Below, in pieces: positions 55,239-63,959 of a stretch of 64,000 bases of DNA. The stretch is from Candidatus Blastococcus massiliensis AP3. GTDB lineage: Bacteria > Actinomycetota > Actinomycetes > Mycobacteriales > Geodermatophilaceae. Every line of letters begins with the position of its first letter. Positions within the stretch are counted from its first letter, which is position 1. The notes under the pieces were generated by a model. The model searched no databases. It was not told the origin of the DNA and saw nothing but the letters and a program-made list of their open reading frames with translations. Where the stretch lies: the NCBI RefSeq assembly GCF_000582785.1, contig NZ_HG931173.1:1171386-1235385 (forward strand). Direction: 5' to 3'. Position numbers and translations under genes: made by a program.

Positions 55239-56759
55239 ATGGCGGTGCTGGCACCCGAGCGGGACGGTGGCCCGGCCCCGCAGCCCGTTCCGCCGGCGCG
55301 GTGGCGGATGCCGCCCCGTCCGCGCCGCGACCGCACCCCGCCACTGCCCGGCGACACCCGGCTGTCCTGGGTGCTCACCGCGGCGCTCGGGGCGCTCACC
55401 CTGACCAGCCGCCTGGTCGGTATCAGCTATCCCCGCCGGCTGCTCTTCGACGAGGCCTACTACCCGCCCGAGGCCGCGGACCTGCTGCGCTGGGGTTTCG
55501 AGTACAACCGCGGCTACACCTTCATCGTCCATCCGCCGCTCGGGAAGTGGCTGATCGCGGCCGGCGAGGGGTTGTTCGGGAACGACTCGCTGGGGTGGCG
55601 GTTCCCGAGCGCGGTGGCCGGCACGATCGCCGTCGTCGTCCTCGTCCGGCTGGCGCGCCGGCTGACCGGGTCGACCTTCCTGGGCCTGGTCGCCGGGCTG
55701 CTGCTGGCGCTGGACGGGCTCTCGTTCACGTTGTCGCGGATCGGGCTGCTCGACGTCTTCGTGCAGGTCTTCGTAATCTCGGCGGTCGCCTGCCTGGTGG
55801 TCGACCGGGACCGGGTGCGGGTCCGCATCCGGGACGGCGGGGAGCGGGCGGCCGCCGGGTTCCGGCTCGGCCCCCGAGGCTGGCGGATCGCCGCCGGGGC
55901 GCTCTTCGGCTGCGCCTGCGCGGTGAAGTGGAGCGGCATCTGGTTCCTGGCCTTCTTCGCCGTCGCGTCCCTGCTCTGGGAGCGGGCCGCCTGGCGCGAC
56001 GCGGGGGCGAAGCGGCCCACCCGCGCCGCAGCCCGGTACGGCCTCCCCGGAGCGCTGTGGGCGCTGGCGGTGGTGCCGGTGCTCACCTACCTGGCCAGCT
56101 TCACCGGCTGGTTCCTCGGCGAGACGTCGCAGGGCAAGGCCTGGGCGCAGCAGAATCCGGACACCGCCTTCCCGTTCGTCCCCGACGCCCTGCGGTCGCT
56201 GTGGCACCAGCACGCCGAGTGGCTGCGGTTCCACAGCGGCCTGTCGACGCCGCACCCGTGGGAGTCGGGACCGTGGTCGTGGCTGGTGAACGGCCGCCCG
56301 ATCCTGCTGTGGAACCCGCAGGGCCTCACCGACGACGACGGCGGGCAGGTCGTCCGCTACATCCTCATGGTGGGCACGCCCACGCTGTGGTTCCTGTTCG
56401 TGCCCGCGATGGCGTGGCTGGTGTGGCGGGTCGCGGCCCGCCGTGACCCGGCCGCAGGCGTGGCCGCGATCGCGATCGCCGCCGGCTGGCTGACCTGGCT
56501 GGTCAACCCCGAGCGGACGATGTTCATCTTCTACCTGGCGCCCACCGTGCCCTTCCTCGTGCTGGCGGTGGTGCTGGTGCTGCAGGACGTCCTGGGGCCG
56601 CGCCACGGCGGGAACCGGCGCACCGTCGGCCTCTGGGCGGTCTGCCTCTACGTGGCGCTGGTCCTCGCCACGTTCGCGTTCTTCTACCCCGTGCTCACGG
56701 GGCAGCCGCTCGACCAGGTGGAGTGGCAGCGACGGATGTGGTTCCCCTCCTGGTTCTGA
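55239..56759 (+). CDS. pmt: polyprenyl-phosphate-mannose protein O-mannosyltransferase
   Basis: 506 residues, GT39 family, about ten or more membrane segments. The conserved acidic pair is in LLFDEAYYPPEA and the downstream EYNRGYTFIVHPPLGKW is diagnostic. It moves mannose from polyprenyl-phosphate-mannose onto Ser/Thr of exported proteins. The ATG at 55239 lies behind a leaderless-type -10 box. It may glycosylate Ser/Thr-rich secreted proteins such as the PKD-containing ones in this window (inference). Confidence 0.94.
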   Translation: MAVLAPERDGGPAPQPVPPARWRMPPRPRRDRTPPLPGDTRLSWVLTAALGALTLTSRLVGISYPRRLLFDEAYYPPEAADLLRWGFEYNRGYTFIVHPPLGKWLIAAGEGLFGNDSLGWRFPSAVAGTIAVVVLVRLARRLTGSTFLGLVAGLLLALDGLSFTLSRIGLLDVFVQVFVISAVACLVVDRDRVRVRIRDGGERAAAGFRLGPRGWRIAAGALFGCACAVKWSGIWFLAFFAVASLLWERAAWRDAGAKRPTRAAARYGLPGALWALAVVPVLTYLASFTGWFLGETSQGKAWAQQNPDTAFPFVPDALRSLWHQHAEWLRFHSGLSTPHPWESGPWSWLVNGRPILLWNPQGLTDDDGGQVVRYILMVGTPTLWFLFVPAMAWLVWRVAARRDPAAGVAAIAIAAGWLTWLVNPERTMFIFYLAPTVPFLVLAVVLVLQDVLGPRHGGNRRTVGLWAVCLYVALVLATFAFFYPVLTGQPLDQVEWQRRMWFPSWF

Positions 56760-56768
56760 GGGGAACCA
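56739..56768 (+). terminator. hairpin overlapping the pmt stop codon
   Basis: TGGTTCCCCT/AGGGGAACCA 10-bp stem with a 10-nt loop; the TGA of pmt lies at the loop edge. It separates pmt from the convergent gene ending at 56776. Confidence 0.55.
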
Positions 56769-56775
56769 GCGGCGC

Positions 56776-59622
56776 TCAGTAGCGCCGGTCCACGACCCGC
56801 CCCGTGGCCGCCGTCCACGTGATGGAGCCACGCTCGAAGTTGGTCCGCCGGCCACCGGGAACGCTGAACTCGTCGCTGGTCGGATAACCCAGGTACGAGC
56901 GCTCCCAGCCCAGCGCCGCCCACCGTTCCCGGATGGCGCCCTGCACCTCGTGGGCCCCCGTCCGGGGCGTCCAGTACACCGAGCCGCCCTCGAAGTGGTT
57001 GAACCGTCCCACGCCGTCCGGCGTCCCCAGCTCGTTGGTGATCGGGAAGCGGAGGTGCCCCATCTCCCAGCCGTGCTGGCCCCACTTCTGGTAGATCGCG
57101 CCGTACACGCTGCGCGCGCCGACACCGGGCCGCCAGTAGATGCCGCCGTTCTCGAAGTCGTTGTACCGGCCGCGGCCGTCGGGCGTGGAGAGCTCGTCGC
57201 TGCGCGGGTAGCCGTGCATGCCGCGCTCGTAGCCCATGGCCCGCCAGTGGCCGAAGATCTCGCCGTAGACGACGTGCGCGCCGGTCTGGGGCGTCCAGTA
57301 GAACATCGCCTCGTCGTTCGGGAAGACGTTGAACCGACCCCGGCCGTCCGGGGTCCCCGTCTCGTCGCTCAGCGGCGGACCCCAGCGCCCGGGCCCGCCG
57401 GTGGCGTCGTAGGAGCGCAGGATCTCGCCGTGCACCTCGTGCACCCCGGTCTGGGGTGACCAGTACACGCGCCCCCCGGCGTACTGCCGGGAGCGCAGCC
57501 AGCTGTCCCCCTGCTCCGGTCCGACGGGCGCGCCCACCACGGCCCGCAGCCCAGGGTCGAACGCGTGCCGCAGGTCGATGGGCGTCACGTACTCGGCGGT
57601 GAGCGTCACGTCCCGGTCGGGCATGACCAGCTGCCGTTCGCGCGGCTGCCCGTCGCTCCAGCGACCGAACATCGCGACGCCGTCCCCGGCCAGCGGGGGC
57701 GCGTTGAGGGAGACCCGCGCTCCGGCCGTCACCTGGGCCGAGGCGCGGGCGACACCGTTGACGGTGATGGGGCTGGGCACCGTCGAGGCGAGGGTCAGGG
57801 TCCGCAGCTGCGGCTGGGCCACGAAGACCTGCTCGGCGCGGACGCCGAACCGGTCGGTGGCGCTGGCCGTGATCTGCAGCCGGGTGTCGTCGCCGTGGTC
57901 CTCGAACGGCACGTCGTACACGGCCCCCGTGAACGAGCGGCCGGGGTGGTCGTGGCAGTAGCCCCCGCTGCAGTGGACGAGGACGACGCTCCACGTCACC
58001 GGGAGGGCTCCGTCCTCGGCGTCCAGCGCCGTCCCGGAGAGCACCACCCGCTCACCCACGGAGTAGCGCTCGCTGCTCGGCGGTGTCGTCAGCGTCAGCA
58101 CCGGTACGCGGTTCCCGGGCACCACGGTCAGGGTCGCGGTGCCCGTGGCCCCGACGCTGTCGGTGACGTCCAGGCGCACGGTGACCGGTTCGGTGCTGGT
58201 GCCCCCGTAGGCGTGGGTCACGAGCGCCCCGGTGGCCGTGGCGCCGTCGCCGAAGTCCCACCGGTAGGTCAGCGCTCCGCCGTCCAGGTCGAACGACCTG
58301 CTGGCGTCGAAGGTGAAGGACCGTGCCGAGGCCGGGTCGTTGGTGATGGTCGCCTCCGCCGTCGGCGGGCGGTTGCCGGCGGCGTGGACCAGGCGCTTGA
58401 GCCGCGATCCGCCGATGTCGGCGTAGACGATGTCGCCGTTCTCGGCCGCCCCGAACTTCACCGGCATGCCGTTCTCCACGCCGAAGCCGCCGGCCTCGGG
58501 CTGGCGCACCAGGCGGCCCTGGTCGTCGTAGCGCAGGGTGTAGACGCGCTGGGAGGCGTAGTCGCCGAAGAAGTAGGCGCCGCGGTACTGCTCGGGGTAC
58601 GTCGAACCGGTGTAGACGATGCCTCCGGTCACGCTGGTCCCCATCGGCCCGTGCGGGTAGGCCCACAGCGGAGGCGTCGTGGTCGTGCCGGCGCAGGCCG
58701 CCATGTCGCGGTAGCCCGGCGTCTGACCGTTGCCCTCCCAGCAGGGCCAGCCGTAGCTGGCCCCCGGCCGGACCAGGTTGATCTCCTCCCAGGTGTTCCA
58801 GCCGACGTCGCCGACCAGCGGTGCGCCGGTCGCCGGGTCGAGACTCACCCGGAAGGGGCTGCGGAAGCCGCTGGCGTACACGCGGCTGCGCCAGGAGGAG
58901 GGCGCCGCTGGGTCGTAGTACGGGTTGCTGGCCACTCCGCGGCCGTCGGGCGTGACGCGCAGCAGCTTGCCGTAACCGGTGTTGACGTCCAGCGCGCGCA
59001 GCGCCAGGGGGTCGACGAACCGGAAGTCGGCGCCGTCGCCCATCGTCACCCACAGGGTGCCGTCGGGGGCGGCCACGATGCCGGTGATGGTGTGGACGTC
59101 GGCCTGGATCGGCAGGTCCCAGATGACGCGCTCGGGGGCCAGCGAGGTGGGCGGTGTGCCCACCACCGTGGCGGCGCTCAGCCGCATCGTCCACTGCCCG
59201 TTCACCGTGAGGGTCCTGGCGAGGTAGATGACCCGCGAGGTCGCGTAGTCGTGGGCGACGGCGATCCCGTTGAGCCCGAGGTCCTGCACCGTCACCACGG
59301 AGAAGGTGGCGAGCGTCCGGGCCGCCGAACCATCGGCGGACACCCAGGCCACCCGGCCGTTCTTGCCGGTCGTGAAGTAGCTGCCGTCGGGGGCGAAGGC
59401 GAAGTCGGTCAGCAGCTCGCTCTGCCCGCTGGGCATGTCCTTCACGGAGAAGCCCGGTGGGAGGGACGGCGCTGCGCGTCCGGTCCCCGTCGCCACGACG
59501 GCCATCCCCGCCACGAGCACCGCGATCACCGCGATGCGCACCGCAGCAGCGGCAGCGCCGCCCCACCCTTGGCGCAGCCGCGCCGTCGTCTCCCCGGTCA
59601 CCGGGGTTGCGTACCAGCGCAT
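56776..59622 (-). CDS. secreted sugar-dehydrogenase-like beta-propeller with PKD domain and LGFP repeats
   Basis: 948 residues, signal anchor (AVIAVLVAGMAVVATGTGRAA). Residues about 55-410 match the PQQ-dependent glucose/sorbosone dehydrogenase propeller (FAFAPDGSYFTTGKNGRVAW; TGIVAAPDGTLWVTMGDG; GWPCWEG). A PKD domain follows (about 410-500), an Ig-like and a linker region, then five LGFP repeats at the C-terminus (GWERGMHGYPRSDELSTPDGRGR-type). LGFP repeats are thought to hold proteins to actinobacterial cell walls. Cofactor use and the substrate are unproven; ATG start. Confidence 0.85.
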   Translation of the reverse strand: MRWYATPVTGETTARLRQGWGGAAAAAVRIAVIAVLVAGMAVVATGTGRAAPSLPPGFSVKDMPSGQSELLTDFAFAPDGSYFTTGKNGRVAWVSADGSAARTLATFSVVTVQDLGLNGIAVAHDYATSRVIYLARTLTVNGQWTMRLSAATVVGTPPTSLAPERVIWDLPIQADVHTITGIVAAPDGTLWVTMGDGADFRFVDPLALRALDVNTGYGKLLRVTPDGRGVASNPYYDPAAPSSWRSRVYASGFRSPFRVSLDPATGAPLVGDVGWNTWEEINLVRPGASYGWPCWEGNGQTPGYRDMAACAGTTTTPPLWAYPHGPMGTSVTGGIVYTGSTYPEQYRGAYFFGDYASQRVYTLRYDDQGRLVRQPEAGGFGVENGMPVKFGAAENGDIVYADIGGSRLKRLVHAAGNRPPTAEATITNDPASARSFTFDASRSFDLDGGALTYRWDFGDGATATGALVTHAYGGTSTEPVTVRLDVTDSVGATGTATLTVVPGNRVPVLTLTTPPSSERYSVGERVVLSGTALDAEDGALPVTWSVVLVHCSGGYCHDHPGRSFTGAVYDVPFEDHGDDTRLQITASATDRFGVRAEQVFVAQPQLRTLTLASTVPSPITVNGVARASAQVTAGARVSLNAPPLAGDGVAMFGRWSDGQPRERQLVMPDRDVTLTAEYVTPIDLRHAFDPGLRAVVGAPVGPEQGDSWLRSRQYAGGRVYWSPQTGVHEVHGEILRSYDATGGPGRWGPPLSDETGTPDGRGRFNVFPNDEAMFYWTPQTGAHVVYGEIFGHWRAMGYERGMHGYPRSDELSTPDGRGRYNDFENGGIYWRPGVGARSVYGAIYQKWGQHGWEMGHLRFPITNELGTPDGVGRFNHFEGGSVYWTPRTGAHEVQGAIRERWAALGWERSYLGYPTSDEFSVPGGRRTNFERGSITWTAATGRVVDRRY

Positions 59623-59787
59623 CCGCCCCGGTCACATCGGAATGTGAACGATTTCGTACCAGAAGATCGAGCACTTACCGAGCGCCGTCACGCAGCGCGA
59701 GGGCTCGGTGTCGGACGTGCATCGCCGGAGTCGGGACGCACGAACGCCGCCGGGCGGATGCCCGACGGCGTGTCGTGACCTGCTGGG

Positions 59788-59861
59788 TGGAGCTGAGGGG
59801 AGTTGAACCCCTGACCCCCTCGATGCGAACGAGGTGCGCTACCGGACTGCGCCACAGCCCC
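59788..59861 (-). tRNA. tRNA-Ala (anticodon CGC)
   Basis: 74 nt, acceptor GGGGCTG with discriminator A, anticodon loop TTCGCAT giving CGC, T-arm GGGGTTCAACTCCCC. The G3-related alanine acceptor is plausible. CCA is not encoded. Confidence 0.92.
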
Positions 59862-59887
59862 TTCGAGGCACGACTTTACCGCGCCTC

Positions 59888-59925
59888 CCCTCCCGCGCCA
59901 CCACCGGGTGGCCCGCGCGGGAGGG
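59888..59925 (-). terminator. hairpin terminator after the SepX/GlpR gene
   Basis: CCCTCCCGCGC/GCGCGGGAGGG 11-bp stem just past the stop at 59931. Confidence 0.7.
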
Positions 59926-59930
59926 TCCTT

Positions 59931-60635
59931 TCAGGCGTTGGCCACTCGACGGGGCTGGTACTCGTCGATGTCGGCGAAACCGATGTCGTCGTCGTCCAGG
60001 CCGACGACGGCGCTGTGCTGCCAGCCCGCGGGAGCCGGCGTGCGAGCGGCGACGATCCGGCCGCGGAACTGGGCCACCGGGGCCAGCGGCACGCTGGGGT
60101 GCGGCAGGCCCTGCTGCGCCACGGTCTCCTGCACCTCGGGCGCCGTCCGCGGCTCGGGAGCCGGACGCGCCTCGGGCACGGTGCGGGTGGCGGAGCGCAC
60201 CCTCTCGCGGGCGGCGGCACGGGCCGCTCGGCGGGCGGCCAGCCGCTCGCGGCGGGCCACCTTGCGCAGCACCAGCACGTATCCCACGACGGCGAGGTCG
60301 AGCACGAACTGCACGAGCCACAGCCAGGGGCTGACGACGACGGCGGCGACCAGCGAGACGACGGCGAGCGCGACGAGCCCTCCGAGGGTGCGGCGACGGA
60401 GCGCATGCACGTCGACCTTCAGCTCACCGCTGGTCAGCAGTGCGGCGCGGTCGATGGACACCCGTTCCGTCTCGGCCGCGACGACCGGGACGGACGCACG
60501 GCGTCGCTGCAGCGTCCGACCGGAGTCGGCACGCTCCGTCCAGCCGCCCTGTGCGTCGCCGCGGGTCACCACCATGGGCACCAGCACGACGAACCAGAGA
60601 ACGACCAGAGCAGCCAAGAGCACGCCTGATCCCAT
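59931..60635 (-). CDS. divisome protein SepX/GlpR-like membrane protein
   Basis: 234 residues. A first membrane segment right at the N-terminus (VLLAALVVLWFVVLVPMVV), a cytoplasmic stretch with a Ser/Arg-rich patch, a second pair of hydrophobic segments (LGGLVALAVVSLVAAVVV; VQFVLDLAVVGYVLVL) and a basic coiled region (RRERLAARRAARAAARER). Position after rimJ and glp fits the corynebacterial/Streptomyces GlpR/SepX that bridges FtsZ-bound Glp to the membrane. ATG with AGGTGG 9 nt upstream. Confidence 0.78.
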   Translation of the reverse strand: MGSGVLLAALVVLWFVVLVPMVVTRGDAQGGWTERADSGRTLQRRRASVPVVAAETERVSIDRAALLTSGELKVDVHALRRRTLGGLVALAVVSLVAAVVVSPWLWLVQFVLDLAVVGYVLVLRKVARRERLAARRAARAAARERVRSATRTVPEARPAPEPRTAPEVQETVAQQGLPHPSVPLAPVAQFRGRIVAARTPAPAGWQHSAVVGLDDDDIGFADIDEYQPRRVANA

Positions 60636-60748
60636 TTTCGTACACCACCTGTCACATGAGTCACTCGCGACGGCGAGGTTATGCAGACCGCCCCCCCGAT
60701 CGAGGGAGGCGCGCGGCGTGTCGCTGATCAGTCCTGTGACTGGTGTGA

Positions 60749-60774
60749 CGACGAGTCGGCGTGTCGACTCGTCG
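60749..60774 (-). terminator. hairpin between rimJ and the SepX/GlpR gene
   Basis: CGACGAGTC/GACTCGTCG 9-bp stem, 40 nt past the rimJ stop. Confidence 0.45.
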
Positions 60775-60813
60775 GGGACGGTCGCCCGCCCCGCCCCGTG
60801 CTAACGGCTGGGC

Positions 60814-61473
60814 TCACCGCCCTGTGCGCTCCCGCCAGCGATCGAGGGCCCCGCCGGGCAGGTCGTCGGCCAGCAGCGCGTACGCGACGTGGTCGCGCCA
60901 CTGCCCGTCGATGTCCAGGTAGCGGCGCAGCAGCCCCTCGCGGGCGAAGCCGAGCCGCTCCACCAGGCGCCGGCTCGGGGAGTTCTCCGGCCGGATGTCG
61001 GCCTGCAGCCGGTGCAGCCCGACCTCGCCGAACGCGTGGTCGCACGCGAGCGCGACGGCCAGCGACCCCATGCCCCGTCCGGCGACGCCGGCGTCGATCC
61101 AGTAGCCGAGGAAACCCGACCGGAGGGCACCGCGCACCACGTTGTCCACGGTGACCTGGCCGGCCAGCCGGCCGTCCACCCGGACGGCGAAGGGCACCGA
61201 CGTGCCCAGGCGGGCGCGGCGGGTCGCGGCGCGGCGCACCGCGCGATAGGTCGCCGGGGTGTGCCGGTCCGCCCAGGACACCTCCGACGTGGGCTCCCAC
61301 GGCCGCAGCCACTCCTCGTTGACGAGCCGCAGCCGGCTCCACTCGGCGGCGTCGCGGCGGCGTAGCGGGTGCAGCTCGACCGGCCCCCAGCTCAGCCGGG
61401 CGGGCCAGCCGGGGTGCAGGACGGGTTCCAGGTCAGCCGCCGAGGAGCAGCGGCATGACCGTGACCAGGCCAC
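60814..61473 (-). CDS. rimJ: GNAT acetyltransferase, RimJ-like
   Basis: 219 residues. GNAT fold with the acetyl-CoA loop region GYWIDAGVAGRGMGSLAVALACDHAF (Q/RxxGxG/A) and IRPENSPSRRLVERLGFAREG. The position between glp and glpR equals M. tuberculosis Rv0995 rimJ. RimJ-type enzymes acetylate protein N-termini, including S5. The GTG at 61473 overlaps glp by 41 nt; a CTG at 61431, one nt after the glp stop, is an alternative but has only weak SD support. Confidence 0.85.
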   Translation of the reverse strand: MAWSRSCRCSSAADLEPVLHPGWPARLSWGPVELHPLRRRDAAEWSRLRLVNEEWLRPWEPTSEVSWADRHTPATYRAVRRAATRRARLGTSVPFAVRVDGRLAGQVTVDNVVRGALRSGFLGYWIDAGVAGRGMGSLAVALACDHAFGEVGLHRLQADIRPENSPSRRLVERLGFAREGLLRRYLDIDGQWRDHVAYALLADDLPGGALDRWRERTGR

Positions 61474-62887
61474 CGGCGGCCACCTCGGTGACGTCCTCGT
61501 CGACCACGATCAGGCAGTTGGCGCGGGCCATGCGGGCCAGCAGGGCGTCCGTCCCGTCGCCCACCGGCTCGACGACGTAGCCGCCGTCGGGGTGGCGCAT
61601 CACCGTGCCGTGCAGGTACTGGCGGTAGCCCAGCGGGGAGACCAGGGGCTGACCGGCGACCGCCTGAACGGTGCGGCGGAACAGCTGCCGCTTGCCCAGC
61701 ATGAGCCGGATCGCCGGGCGGACGAACACCTCGAAGGCCACCAGCGCGGACACCGGCTCGCCGGGCACGCAGATGACCGGCACCTGGTCGCGGCCCAGCC
61801 GGCCGAACCCCTGGACCGGCCCGGGGTGCATCGTCACCTGGCGGAACTGCATCTCGCCCAGCTCGGCGAGCACCTCCTGCACCATGTCGCGCCCGTCCGG
61901 CCCCAGGGTGCCGGCGATGAGCACCAGGTCGCTGCGCAGCAGCTGGCTCTCGAGCACCTCGGTCAGGCGGCGGCGATCGGTCGGCAGGATGCCGGAGCGG
62001 TACGCCTCGGCGCCCGCGTCCCGGGCGGCCGCGGCCAGGGCGTAGCTGTTCACGTCGACCACCTGGCCGGGAGCCGGCGAGGTGCCGACGTCGACCAGCT
62101 CGGCTCCGGCGCAGAGCACCGCGATGCGCGGCCGGGGCCGCACGAGGACCCGCTCGCGACCGACGGCGGCCAGCAGGCTGATCTGGGCGGGCCCGATCGG
62201 CGTCCCCACCTGGACGGCGGGGTCGCCAGGGGCGACGTCGTCGCCCGTGCGGCGCACGTATCCACCGGCCGGCGGGCCGGCCAGGACCTCGACCCGCACC
62301 GTGCCCTGGTCGGTCCAGACCGCGGGCACGACGACGTCGGCACCCGCGGGCAGCATCGCGCCCGCGGCGACGCGGAACGCCAGACCGGGTCCGATGGACG
62401 TCGGGATGACGCCCGTGCCCGCGACGCTCTCCCCGACGACGGCCAGCGAGACCGGTGCGGACATGCGCGCGCCGGCGACGTCCTCGGCCCGGACCGCGTA
62501 GCCGTCCAGCGCGGCCTGGTCGAACGCCGGCAGCGCCCGCTGGCTCACGACCTCCTCGGCGCAGAGCAGCCCCTGGGCGTCCAGGACGGCCAGCTCGATG
62601 GGGTCCACCTCCGGCGCGCTGCCGAGGATCTCGTCGAGGTGCCGCTCCACGGTGCACACGATCGACAGCGGGACCGACTCGGCGGGCGGCAGCGGGATCG
62701 GGCCCTCCACCATGGGCCGGGGGGTCGGCACCGGCGGGATGCCGCGGGACGGCTCGCCGCCGCGCGTCCGCACCGGGATGGGGGCGGAGGGCCGCGGAGG
62801 CGCCATGGGCATGTCGACCTGGGCGGTGTCCCGGTACCCCCGGTACCCGCCGCCCGTGCCGTCCGCGTCGTCCATAGATCCGGTCAT
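61433..62887 (-). CDS. glp: gephyrin/MoeA-like divisome protein Glp
   Basis: 484 residues; the N-terminal 75 are Pro-rich and disordered. The MoeA fold is clear (LPAFDQAALDGYAV; RVAAGAMLPAGADVVV), but motifs that bind molybdopterin or adenylate are altered: STGDEL is CAGAEL, the GGVSVGEAD region is AGTLGPDGRD, and GLPGNPVS is CVPGEPVS. With rimJ and glpR next to it, it fits Glp, the FtsZ-binding gephyrin-like divisome protein, rather than an active Mo insertase. ATG at 62887 chosen; ATG at 62875 also possible. Confidence 0.82.
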   Translation of the reverse strand: MTGSMDDADGTGGGYRGYRDTAQVDMPMAPPRPSAPIPVRTRGGEPSRGIPPVPTPRPMVEGPIPLPPAESVPLSIVCTVERHLDEILGSAPEVDPIELAVLDAQGLLCAEEVVSQRALPAFDQAALDGYAVRAEDVAGARMSAPVSLAVVGESVAGTGVIPTSIGPGLAFRVAAGAMLPAGADVVVPAVWTDQGTVRVEVLAGPPAGGYVRRTGDDVAPGDPAVQVGTPIGPAQISLLAAVGRERVLVRPRPRIAVLCAGAELVDVGTSPAPGQVVDVNSYALAAAARDAGAEAYRSGILPTDRRRLTEVLESQLLRSDLVLIAGTLGPDGRDMVQEVLAELGEMQFRQVTMHPGPVQGFGRLGRDQVPVICVPGEPVSALVAFEVFVRPAIRLMLGKRQLFRRTVQAVAGQPLVSPLGYRQYLHGTVMRHPDGGYVVEPVGDGTDALLARMARANCLIVVDEDVTEVAAGGLVTVMPLLLGG

Positions 62888-62949
62888 CCCCACCACCACT
62901 GCCGTCCGCCGTGCCGTCCGCCGTTCGGTGACACCGGCCTGTGCGGCAC

Positions 62950-62976
62950 GTACGGGCCCCGATCGGGGGCCCGTAC
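62950..62976 (-). terminator. hairpin terminator after galU
   Basis: GTACGGGCCCC/GGGGCCCGTAC 11-bp perfect stem with a 5-nt loop, 39 nt past the galU stop. Confidence 0.75.
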
Positions 62977-63014
62977 CGTGCCTCGATGCCCGATGGTGCC
63001 CCCGCGAGGCCCGC

Positions 63015-63932
63015 TCAGGACGACGACGCGCCCTCGGCGGGCAGCTCGGTCACGAACTCGCGCAGCCAGGAACGCAGCGCCGGCCCCAGGTCCTCGCGCT
63101 CCGCGGCGAGCCGGACGACCGCCTTGAGGTAGTCCAGCTTGTCGCCGGTGTCGTAGCGGCGGCCGCCGAAGACGACGCCGTGCACCGGCTCCCCGCGCTC
63201 GACCAGGGTGGCCAGCGCGTCGGTCAGCTGGATCTCGCCGCCGCGGCCCGGCGCGGTCCCGCGGAGCACCTCGAAGATCTCCGGCGCGAGCACGTAGCGC
63301 CCGATGATCGCCAGGCTGCTGGGGGCCTCGTCGACCGGCGGCTTCTCCACCAGACCGGTGATCGTGACGACGCCCTCCTGGGTGTCCTCCTCGATCGCCA
63401 CCGCGCCGTACTTGTCGATGTTCTCCCGGCCGACGTCGAGCAGCGCGACCACGCAGCCGCCGTGCTCGGCCTGCACCTCGAGCATCTGCTCGAGCAGGTG
63501 GTCGCGGGCGTCGATCAGGTCGTCGCCGAGCAGGACGGCGAAGGGTTCGTCACCGACGAACGCGGCCGCCTGCAGCACCGCGTGCCCGAGCCCCTTGGCC
63601 TCCCCCTGGCGGACGAAGTGCACCTGGGCGACGTCGGTCGAGGCACGGACGGCGTCGAGGCGGGCGGCGTCGCCCTTCTTCTCGAGCGCCGTCTCCAGCT
63701 CGGGCGTGCTGTCGAAGAAGTCCTCGATGGCTGCCTTGTTGCGGCCGGTCACCATGAGCACCTCGGGCAGGCCGGCACGAGCGGCCTCCTCGACGATGTA
63801 CTGGAGGGCCGGCCGGTCCACGACCGGTAGCAGTTCCTTGGGCACGGCCTTCGTGGCAGGGAGGAATCTGGTGCCCATCCCCGCGACGGGGATGACGGCC
63901 TTCCGTGCAGGTCGCGCGCCCTGGCTCGTCAT
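63015..63932 (-). CDS. galU: UTP-glucose-1-phosphate uridylyltransferase
   Basis: 305 residues. Makes UDP-glucose for envelope glycans. The N-terminal RKAVIPVAGMGTRFLPATKAVPKELLP holds the nucleotide loop (GMGTRFLP), with VLLGDDLID as metal site, EKPP and GRYVLAPEIF; all family landmarks are present. ATG, 6 nt behind a -10-like TAGGCT, with no SD: leaderless. glp follows after a terminator, so galU is probably monocistronic. Confidence 0.97.
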   Translation of the reverse strand: MTSQGARPARKAVIPVAGMGTRFLPATKAVPKELLPVVDRPALQYIVEEAARAGLPEVLMVTGRNKAAIEDFFDSTPELETALEKKGDAARLDAVRASTDVAQVHFVRQGEAKGLGHAVLQAAAFVGDEPFAVLLGDDLIDARDHLLEQMLEVQAEHGGCVVALLDVGRENIDKYGAVAIEEDTQEGVVTITGLVEKPPVDEAPSSLAIIGRYVLAPEIFEVLRGTAPGRGGEIQLTDALATLVERGEPVHGVVFGGRRYDTGDKLDYLKAVVRLAAEREDLGPALRSWLREFVTELPAEGASSS

Positions 63933-63938
63933 TCCCGC

Positions 63939-63944
63939 AGCCTA
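63939..63944 (-). promoter_or_regulatory. galU: -10 element of a leaderless promoter for galU
   Basis: TAGGCT on the minus strand ends 6 nt before the galU ATG. It is 2 bp from the facing -10 box of the divergent gene, so the two promoters interfere or are coordinated. Confidence 0.55.
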
Positions 63945-63946
63945 AC

Positions 63947-63952
63947 TAGCCT
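63947..63952 (+). promoter_or_regulatory. -10 element of a leaderless promoter for the divergent gene
   Basis: TAGCCT on the plus strand, 7 nt before the ATG at 63960 and 2 bp from the galU -10 box. No SD. Confidence 0.5.
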
Positions 63953-63959
63953 GCCGGGC

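Noticed and set aside
61429..61431. CTG start for rimJ
   Set aside because: A CTG sits 1 nt after the glp stop, but it has only a weak SD and a GTG at 61473 is available, so the case is weaker than for pth and ksgA.
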